Source of the DNA: SAR116 cluster bacterium
Lineage (GTDB): Bacteria; Pseudomonadota; Alphaproteobacteria; Puniceispirillales; UBA1172
Direction of reading: 5' to 3'
NCBI GenBank assembly: GCA_002691725.1
Contig: NZIT01000108.1
Span: forward strand, 6,126-11,528
Length of the DNA: 5,403 nucleotides
Shown here: one piece after another, positions 1 to 5,403 of the stretch
Layout: each line of letters opens with the position of its first letter
How positions within the stretch are numbered: position 1 is the stretch's first letter
Position numbers and translations under genes: made by a program
The notes under the pieces: model-generated
Seen by the model: the letters and a program-made list of their open reading frames with translations, nothing else
The model's database searches: none
Told to the model about the DNA's origin: nothing

Positions 1-1079
1 CCCATATCAGCGCGCTGTGCCATCATAATAGCATCCATCGTTTCGGTCAGCGTGCCGATCTGATTAACCTTGATGAGGATAGCATTTGCCGCCTCTAGCT
101 CAATGCCTTTCACCAGCCGCTCTTGATTGGTGACAAATAAATCATCACCAACAATCTGCACATTTTCGCCAAGCTCAGACGTCATATGAACATATCCTGT
201 CCAGTCTTCCTCAGCGAACGGGTCTTCAACCGAACTAATCGGATAGGCATCAATAAAGTTGCGCCAATATTCAACCATATCCTCACTTGATAGCGACTTG
301 CCCTCACCTTTGAGATGATATTTTCCATCAGAATAAAACTCAGTCGCCGCCGCATCAAGCGCAAGCATAATATCTTCACCCGGAACATATCCAGCCTTTT
401 CAATGGCTATCATTATGCTGTCAATGGCTTCGCCTGTCGTTGTGATGGCAGGAGCAAACCCGCCCTCATCACCAACCGCAACAGAAAGCCCCTTTTCCAT
501 CAATATCTTACGCAAGCTATGAAACACCTCTGAGCCGACACGCACCGCCTCACTCAGGCTTGCTGCCGATACAGGCATGATCATAAACTCTTGCACATCA
601 AGGCCGTTATCCGCATGCGCCCCACCATTGAGAATATTCATCATCGGCGTTGGCATAATATGCGCGTGCATGCCGCCAATATATCGCCATAACGGCTGTT
701 CAGCAGACATAGCAGCTGCCCGGCAAACCGCCAGGCTTGCCCCCAAAATCGCATTTGCCCCAAGCCGTGATTTATTCTCAGTCCCATCAAGCATAATCAT
801 CGCGTGATCAACCCCATGCTGATCATAGGCATCATAACCGATCAAACTATCCGCAATCTCACTATTGACGGTATCAACCGCGCCATTGACCGAGCGGCCG
901 TGATAAATAGATTTATCACCATCACGTCGTTCAACCGCCTCAAACGCCCCTGTGGACGCGCCAGAAGGAACAGCGGCACGCCCCATTGAGCCATCTTCTA
1001 ATACTACATCAACCTCAACCGTTGGGTTTCCTCGGCTATCCAGAATCTGCCTTGCATGAACGTCAATAATAGTAGTCAT
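1..1079 (-). CDS. eno: Enolase (phosphopyruvate hydratase), C-terminus cut off by window edge
   Basis: Cytosolic glycolytic enzyme interconverting 2-phosphoglycerate and phosphoenolpyruvate. The frame is open from ATG at 1079 to the left edge (359 codons), against about 425 for the family, so roughly 65-70 residues are missing. The N-terminus reads [20 protein letters not shown], the classic enolase start. Visible active-site elements: substrate His155 in NGGAHADN, Glu164 in DVQEFMIMP, general acid Glu205 in GDEGGFA, Mg ligands Asp242 (LALDAA), Glu285 (SSVEDPF) and the Asp pair 312-313 (GDDLF), and catalytic Lys337 in the signature [14 protein letters not shown]. The late His and Lys near E. 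coli positions 370 and 393 lie outside the window. It is last of the five minus-strand genes seen here, 25 bp after kdsA, so probably co-transcribed. Its product phosphoenolpyruvate is a substrate of the neighbouring KdsA. No frameshift was seen at the segments I translated codon by codon. Confidence 0.98.
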   Translation of the reverse strand, partial: MTTIIDVHARQILDSRGNPTVEVDVVLEDGSMGRAAVPSGASTGAFEAVERRDGDKSIYHGRSVNGAVDTVNSEIADSLIGYDAYDQHGVDHAMIMLDGTENKSRLGANAILGASLAVCRAAAMSAEQPLWRYIGGMHAHIMPTPMMNILNGGAHADNGLDVQEFMIMPVSAASLSEAVRVGSEVFHSLRKILMEKGLSVAVGDEGGFAPAITTTGEAIDSIMIAIEKAGYVPGEDIMLALDAAATEFYSDGKYHLKGEGKSLSSEDMVEYWRNFIDAYPISSVEDPFAEEDWTGYVHMTSELGENVQIVGDDLFVTNQERLVKGIELEAANAILIKVNQIGTLTETMDAIMMAQRADM

Positions 1080-1089
1080 GAGTGGTGCA

Positions 1090-1094
1090 TCCTT
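1090..1094 (-). promoter_or_regulatory. Ribosome binding site of eno
   Basis: The minus strand reads AAGGA at 1094-1090, ten bases before the eno ATG, inside the 25-bp kdsA-eno gap. This is the only purine-rich Shine-Dalgarno match there and supports the ATG at 1079. No hairpin terminator is visible in the gap, consistent with read-through from kdsA. Confidence 0.7.
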
Positions 1095-1104
1095 TTTTAT
1101 TAAA

Positions 1105-1947
1105 TTATATGTTGATAGCGTTAGATTTAGCGAGACGATCAAAATCAATCAATGTTTTTATCAATGCCGGCATCGCATCCAGCGGGATCATATTAGGGCC
1201 ATCGGAAGGCGCATTATCAGGGTCCTGATGGGTTTCCATAAAAACACCAGCAACGCCAATAGCAACCGCCGCCCGTGATAAAGTCGGCACAAATTGCCGT
1301 TGACCCCCAGACGTGCCGCCCAAGCCTCCAGGTTGCTGAACCGAATGAGTAGCATCAAAAATAACCGGATAGCCTGTTGCCGCCATTTGCGGTAAGCCGC
1401 GCATATCGGTGACTAAAGTATTATAGCCGAAACTTGTGCCGCGTTCGGTGATGAGAATATTTTGATTGCCCGTATCCGCAATCTTGCTCACCACATGCGC
1501 CATATCCCAAGGCGCCAGAAACTGACCTTTCTTGACATTAACGGCTTTGCCAGTTTTCGCCGCAGCAATCAGCAAATCCGTCTGCCGACACAGAAACGCC
1601 GGTATTTGCATGACATCAACAACAGCCCCAACCTCATCACATTGCTCAGGCAGATGGATATCGGTTAGAACAGGACATCCGACTTGCTTTTTCACCTCAG
1701 CCAGAATAACTAAGCCTTGATCAAGGCCAAGCCCACGTTGTGATTTAAGAGACGTCCTATTCGCCTTATCAAAAGACGATTTATAAATAAAACCAATGCC
1801 TAAACTTTTGGTCATGGCATCTAGCGTTGACGCCATTTCAATGGCATGATCTCGGCCCTCAATAGCGCAAGGCCCAGCAATCAAAACCATAGGCAAATCA
1901 TTGCCGATGGGATGCTCTCCTATCGAAATATGATGCTGAATTGTCAT
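1105..1947 (-). CDS. kdsA: 3-deoxy-8-phosphooctulonate synthase (Kdo-8-phosphate synthase), metal-ligand (Cys) type
   Basis: Condenses arabinose 5-phosphate with phosphoenolpyruvate to give Kdo 8-phosphate, the precursor of the Kdo sugar of lipopolysaccharide inner core; cytosolic TIM barrel, normally a tetramer. The 280-residue length is typical. Seen motifs: IAGPCAIE (24-30), [11 protein letters not shown] (56-66), TDIHLPEQ (95-102), [12 protein letters not shown] (137-148), [11 protein letters not shown] (166-176), [12 protein letters not shown] (197-208) and [11 protein letters not shown] (236-246). Cys27, His201, Glu238 and Asp249 align at a constant offset of 16 with the Aquifex metal ligands Cys11, His185, Glu222 and Asp233, so a metal-dependent enzyme is inferred. 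The loop after Asp249 reads SDGPNMIPL, with Pro251 as in metal-independent enzymes such as E. coli. The related DAHP synthase fold is less likely given the Kdo-type motifs. The ATG at 1947 aligns with the usual family start. It lies between pyrG (28 bp upstream) and eno (25 bp downstream). Confidence 0.97.
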   Translation of the reverse strand: MTIQHHISIGEHPIGNDLPMVLIAGPCAIEGRDHAIEMASTLDAMTKSLGIGFIYKSSFDKANRTSLKSQRGLGLDQGLVILAEVKKQVGCPVLTDIHLPEQCDEVGAVVDVMQIPAFLCRQTDLLIAAAKTGKAVNVKKGQFLAPWDMAHVVSKIADTGNQNILITERGTSFGYNTLVTDMRGLPQMAATGYPVIFDATHSVQQPGGLGGTSGGQRQFVPTLSRAAVAIGVAGVFMETHQDPDNAPSDGPNMIPLDAMPALIKTLIDFDRLAKSNAINI

Positions 1948-1951
1948 GGCT

Positions 1952-3641
<1,690 letters not shown>

Positions 3642-3660
3642 GCCAAAGATTCTAATTATT

Positions 3661-3990
3661 TTACTGATCAGCAGGAAGCGCAGGAATTAAAGGGGTTGAG
3701 GATGAAGTTTCAGTTTCTTGCACGACTTCATCAAGAATTGATGATGTTACAGATGTCCTGCCGCTAAGAATCGCTAAAGTTATTGAGGTCGCAAAAAACC
3801 CAATCGCAAGAAAGGTGGTCACCCGGGTTAATAGATTAGCCGTGCCACGCGCGGTCATAAAGCCGCCGCCTTGACCACCGCCGCCACCACCGCCAATGCC
3901 AAGCCCGCCACCTTCGCTACGCTGCAATAAAATGACAAAGACAAGCGCTAGCGCTATAAGAATATGTATCGTTAAGAATAATGCTTGCAT
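3661..3990 (-). CDS. secG: Protein translocase subunit SecG
   Basis: Small inner-membrane partner of SecY and SecE in the Sec translocon, assisting SecA-driven export of unfolded proteins. From ATG at 3990 it has 109 residues. Seen: a first membrane segment at about residues 3-22 (MQALFLTIHILIALALVF and following), the conserved VILLQRSEGGGLG cytoplasmic motif, a glycine-rich stretch GGGGGGGQGGG, then ARGTANLLTR and a second membrane segment at about 57-76, and a polar tail rich in Thr, Ser, Glu and Pro. The Gly-rich loop followed by the ANLLTR motif is usual in alphaproteobacterial SecG. An in-frame ATG at 4026 would add 12 charged residues before the first membrane segment, which does not fit the family, so the internal ATG is preferred; its ribosome site (GAAAGA, 12-7 bases upstream) is weak. 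It sits between tpiA (127 bp) and pyrG (56 bp). Confidence 0.95.
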   Translation of the reverse strand: MQALFLTIHILIALALVFVILLQRSEGGGLGIGGGGGGGQGGGFMTARGTANLLTRVTTFLAIGFFATSITLAILSGRTSVTSSILDEVVQETETSSSTPLIPALPADQ

Positions 3991-4062
3991 GGTTTCAATC
4001 TTTCGTTTGACCATTCTATAATGCAAGGCGGCACAAACTTCCAGACAAAAATCAGAAAAATG

Positions 4063-4086
4063 AACGCCTTAATTTAATTTGGCATT
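4063..4086 (-). terminator. Weak terminator-like hairpin between tpiA and secG
   Basis: In minus-strand RNA, AAUGCC (4086-4081) can pair with GGCGUU (4068-4063), six pairs including one G-U, around a 12-base AU-rich loop. Two bases later comes a run of five U (4060-4056). The stem is short and the loop large, so any termination would be partial; it could lower secG-pyrG-kdsA-eno expression relative to tpiA. The rest of the 127-bp tpiA-secG gap shows only AT-rich sequence and no clear promoter. Confidence 0.2.
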
Positions 4087-4117
4087 TGATTTGGTATAAT
4101 TTTGTATCTCCAAGACC

Positions 4118-4873
4118 CTAAGTCTGCACCGCCGCCTCGGTGATCGCGTTTATACTTTCAGCATTAAGACTTGCGCCACCAATTAGCAATCCATCCACCC
4201 CATCAATAGCCATGATAGACGCAGCATTATCAGCGCGCACCGAGCCGCCATACAGAACAGCGAGATGGGCGGCGGCTATCGACCTGAGGAACCCTTTAAT
4301 GGCCATATGCATATCCAATATATCCGCCTGACTCGCGGTTTGACCTGTGCCTATCGCCCATACAGGCTCATAAGCAATGGCAAGTCGGGTGAGATCAACA
4401 TCATCAGGTAATGACGATTTCAGCATATCCAGAACAATCGTATCCGCCATGCCACTTAATCGCGCGTCAGCTGTTTCGCCAACACATAATATGACCGAAA
4501 GCCCGGCAGACTGTGCCGCCATGACTTTTTGGGCAATCAGATGATCATCTTCATGATGATGCTGGCGGCGTTCTGAATGACCAAGAATAACCCACTGACA
4601 GCCAGCATCGCTTAACATTGGCGCTGATACATCGCCGGTAAATGCGCCGTCGCTCTCACTATGACAATCTTGACCTCCTATAGCAATATTGGATGCGCTT
4701 GCAACCGCATGAACACCAGAAAGCAATGGAAATGGCGGAAACACAATGCGCTGAACATGATTGCCATCCTCAGCCGATAGCCCAGCAGAAATCCCAGATG
4801 ATATCATAGCCGATATCAGATCATGCGCGGTGGCGGTAGTCATATTCATTTTCCAGTTACAAGCGATGATCAT
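4118..4873 (-). CDS. tpiA: Triosephosphate isomerase
   Basis: Interconverts dihydroxyacetone phosphate and glyceraldehyde 3-phosphate in glycolysis and gluconeogenesis; cytosolic TIM-barrel dimer. At 251 residues it is of standard length. Active-site residues are present: Asn6 and Lys8 in NWKMN, His99 in WVILGHSERR, catalytic base Glu169 in AYEPVWAIGTG (167-177, the phosphate-closing loop 6), YGGSVRADNA (208-217) and IGGASL (231-236). QDCHSESDGAFTGDVSAPML (68-87) is also typical. Oddities: residue 5 is Cys where the family usually has Gly (AGNWKMN); the segment after SERR reads QHHHEDDH rather than the common GETDE type; and the ATG start leaves NWKMN unusually close to the N-terminus. An ACG four codons upstream (4885-4883), just after a GGAGG, would give 255 residues. 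First gene of the minus-strand cluster, divergent from the ppiD-like gene. Confidence 0.97.
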   Translation of the reverse strand: MIIACNWKMNMTTATAHDLISAMISSGISAGLSAEDGNHVQRIVFPPFPLLSGVHAVASASNIAIGGQDCHSESDGAFTGDVSAPMLSDAGCQWVILGHSERRQHHHEDDHLIAQKVMAAQSAGLSVILCVGETADARLSGMADTIVLDMLKSSLPDDVDLTRLAIAYEPVWAIGTGQTASQADILDMHMAIKGFLRSIAAAHLAVLYGGSVRADNAASIMAIDGVDGLLIGGASLNAESINAITEAAVQT

Positions 4874-4889
4874 AGAATAATACGTGCCG

Positions 4890-4894
4890 CCTCC
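4890..4894 (-). promoter_or_regulatory. GGAGG ribosome site upstream of tpiA, with unusual spacing
   Basis: The minus strand reads GGAGG at 4894-4890, the strongest Shine-Dalgarno match in the window. It lies 16 bases before the ATG at 4873, too far for ordinary use, and only four bases before an in-frame ACG at 4885. No in-frame ATG, GTG or TTG occurs between the ATG and the upstream in-frame stop at 4912-4910. Either ACG is used, or the ATG is reached with long spacing or through local RNA folding. Confidence 0.5.
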
Positions 4895-4903
4895 AATAGA
4901 CCA

Positions 4904-4968
4904 AGAGTGTTAACCACGAGTGTTTAAAAACCAACACTCTAACCCGTGAATGTACACAAAGGAGTGTT
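4904..4968. repeat. GAGTGTT heptamer cluster: three direct copies and one inverted copy in the divergent region
   Basis: GAGTGTT occurs at 4905-4911, 4918-4924 and 4962-4968, and its reverse complement AACACTC at 4933-4939. The first copy extends to an 8-bp perfect inverted repeat (AGAGTGTT 4904-4911 with AACACTCT 4933-4940). The second copy forms a tighter 7-bp hairpin with the same arm (8-base loop), and the third can pair with it from the other side. All lie between tpiA and the ppiD-like gene, where they could bind a regulator of one or both genes, or form alternative hairpins in a tpiA leader. I do not recognise the motif. Confidence 0.6.
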
Positions 4969-5007
4969 TGAAAATTGATGGTTTAATTATGTATTTTTAG
5001 TCTGATT

Positions 5008-5016
5008 TGCTATCAT
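5008..5016 (+). promoter_or_regulatory. Candidate extended -10 promoter of the ppiD-like gene
   Basis: TGCTATCAT is an extended -10 (TG, one base, then TATCAT with 5 of 6 matches to TATAAT). No good -35 lies 16-18 bases upstream (TATGTA at 17), which an extended -10 can tolerate. Initiation near 5023 would give a leader of about 80 bases before the ATG at 5105. Confidence 0.3.
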
Positions 5017-5055
5017 TACGCAACTGAAAAGCGCAACAGAGCCGTGACATTAGCG

Positions 5056-5077
5056 GTTTCTCATGCTAGGCAGAAAC
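5056..5077 (+). other. Small inverted repeat in the ppiD-like leader
   Basis: GTTTCT (5056-5061) and AGAAAC (5072-5077) are perfect inverted arms around a 10-base loop, about 15 bases before the ribosome site. A run of five T follows at 5085-5089. The stem is short and AT-rich, so a leader hairpin is possible but a working terminator is unlikely. Confidence 0.25.
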
Positions 5078-5092
5078 ATAACGATTTTTCAT

Positions 5093-5098
5093 AAGGTG
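5093..5098 (+). promoter_or_regulatory. Ribosome binding site of the ppiD-like gene
   Basis: AAGGTG at 5093-5098 lies six bases before the ATG at 5105, a good match to the anti-Shine-Dalgarno at a good distance. It fixes the start, since the encoded protein also begins with the family's typical MLQ-like N-terminus. Confidence 0.75.
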
Positions 5099-5104
5099 AA
5101 TCCC

Positions 5105-5403
5105 ATGTTGCAAATCCTTCGTGACGGTACAAAATCTAACTTGATGCGAGCGTTCCTGATGGTTCTGGTCGTTGGGTTTGGTATGTGGGGCATAGGCGAT
5201 ATTTTTCGCTCCAGTGCTTCCGATGAAGATGCTATTACGGTTGGCGATGTTACCATTTCAGCACAAGAGGTGGCTGTCTATTTTGATCAAAGCCGCAGAT
5301 TCTATTACCCAAACCTCAATAATAATGAGGCAATTTCTATCGGTTTAATGGATCAGATTATAGCTGAGATGGCTGAACGGGCGCTCTTTGATGCCGAAGC
5401 CTC
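5105..5403 (+). CDS. ppiD: PpiD/SurA-like periplasmic peptidyl-prolyl isomerase, N-terminal part only
   Basis: The frame is open from ATG at 5105 to the right edge (99 codons plus two bases). It begins MLQILRDGTKSNLMRAFLMV, a short cytoplasmic stretch running into one membrane segment (about residues 14-32, including VVGFGMWGIGDIF), which anchors the protein with the rest in the periplasm. Then follows an acidic linker (SSASDEDA) and AITVGDVTISAQEV, the start of a SurA-N/PpiD chaperone domain, with the helical MDQIIAEMAERALFDAEA ending the visible part. PpiD-family proteins are Sec-associated folding helpers of about 600 residues with a parvulin domain, which would lie outside the window; in alphaproteobacteria the gene commonly neighbours tpiA. 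The isomerase domain cannot be verified here, so an inactive or shortened SurA_N-only protein remains possible. Confidence 0.82.
   Translation, partial: MLQILRDGTKSNLMRAFLMVLVVGFGMWGIGDIFRSSASDEDAITVGDVTISAQEVAVYFDQSRRFYYPNLNNNEAISIGLMDQIIAEMAERALFDAEA

Noticed and set aside
182..403. 73-residue minus-strand open frame within eno
   Set aside because: It is a different frame from the clear enolase reading and its sequence is low-complexity basic residues with no recognisable domain.
3846..3910. GGN-rich triplet tract that looks like a simple repeat
   Set aside because: It encodes the conserved glycine-rich loop of SecG, so coding constraint explains it.
3991..4026. Longer SecG starting at an upstream in-frame ATG
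   Set aside because: It adds 12 mostly charged residues before the first membrane segment, unlike the family; the internal ATG at 3990 fits better.
4015..4043. Possible minus-strand promoter for secG (TGGAAG-17 bp-TATAGA)
   Set aside because: The -35 matches only 3 of 6 and the region is AT-rich; not better than chance.
4095..4100. TATAAT on the plus strand (also at 4017-4022)
   Set aside because: No -35 at a suitable distance and no plus-strand gene follows.
4910..4927. Pair of TTAA boxes resembling a CtrA site
   Set aside because: The boxes are separated by 10 bases rather than the canonical 7, and AT-rich intergenic DNA yields such pairs easily.
5098..5102. GAATC (GANTC methylation site) just before the ppiD-like start
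   Set aside because: GANTC sites also occur inside several genes here; a single site next to a start is not evidence of methylation control.

Overview
The window is an ordinary stretch of alphaproteobacterial housekeeping chromosome. It carries five genes on the minus strand, in transcription order tpiA, secG, pyrG, kdsA and eno, with a divergent plus-strand gene entering at the right edge (N-terminus of a PpiD-like periplasmic folding factor). Gene order, the Gly-rich SecG and the PpiD N-terminus fit Alphaproteobacteria. By eye the GC content is slightly under 50%, and the low-GC housekeeping genes resemble marine lineages such as SAR116, but that placement is a guess from memory and not tested. 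kdsA shows a Gram-negative cell with Kdo-containing lipopolysaccharide.

Layout: 1-1079 enolase (minus; the C-terminal ~70 residues lie beyond the left edge); 1105-1947 Kdo-8-phosphate synthase; 1976-3604 CTP synthase; 3661-3990 SecG; 4118-4873 triosephosphate isomerase; 4874-5104 a divergent control region; 5105-5403 PpiD-like N-terminus (plus, open at the right edge). Gaps within the minus-strand cluster are 25, 28, 56 and 127 bp, and the longest gene-free stretch is the 231-bp divergent region. No RNA gene, insertion sequence, phage gene, CRISPR array or recognised defence system was seen.

The cluster joins central carbon metabolism (TpiA and enolase in glycolysis), CTP supply (PyrG), Kdo synthesis (KdsA uses phosphoenolpyruvate, the product of enolase, and Kdo is later activated with CTP, the product of PyrG) and protein export (SecG; PpiD acts on exported proteins). 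PyrG, KdsA and enolase are therefore linked through substrates of envelope synthesis.

The points worth a second look are small and mostly regulatory: a 15-bp perfect tandem duplication carrying both the pyrG stop and the kdsA ribosome site; a pyrG start with no Shine-Dalgarno but a promoter-like sequence placed to give a nearly leaderless transcript; a tpiA start whose only good ribosome site is better placed for an upstream ACG; a heptamer GAGTGTT present three times directly and once inverted between tpiA and ppiD; and a KdsA with all four metal ligands but loop residues that look partly like the metal-independent class. I found no convincing undescribed multi-gene system.
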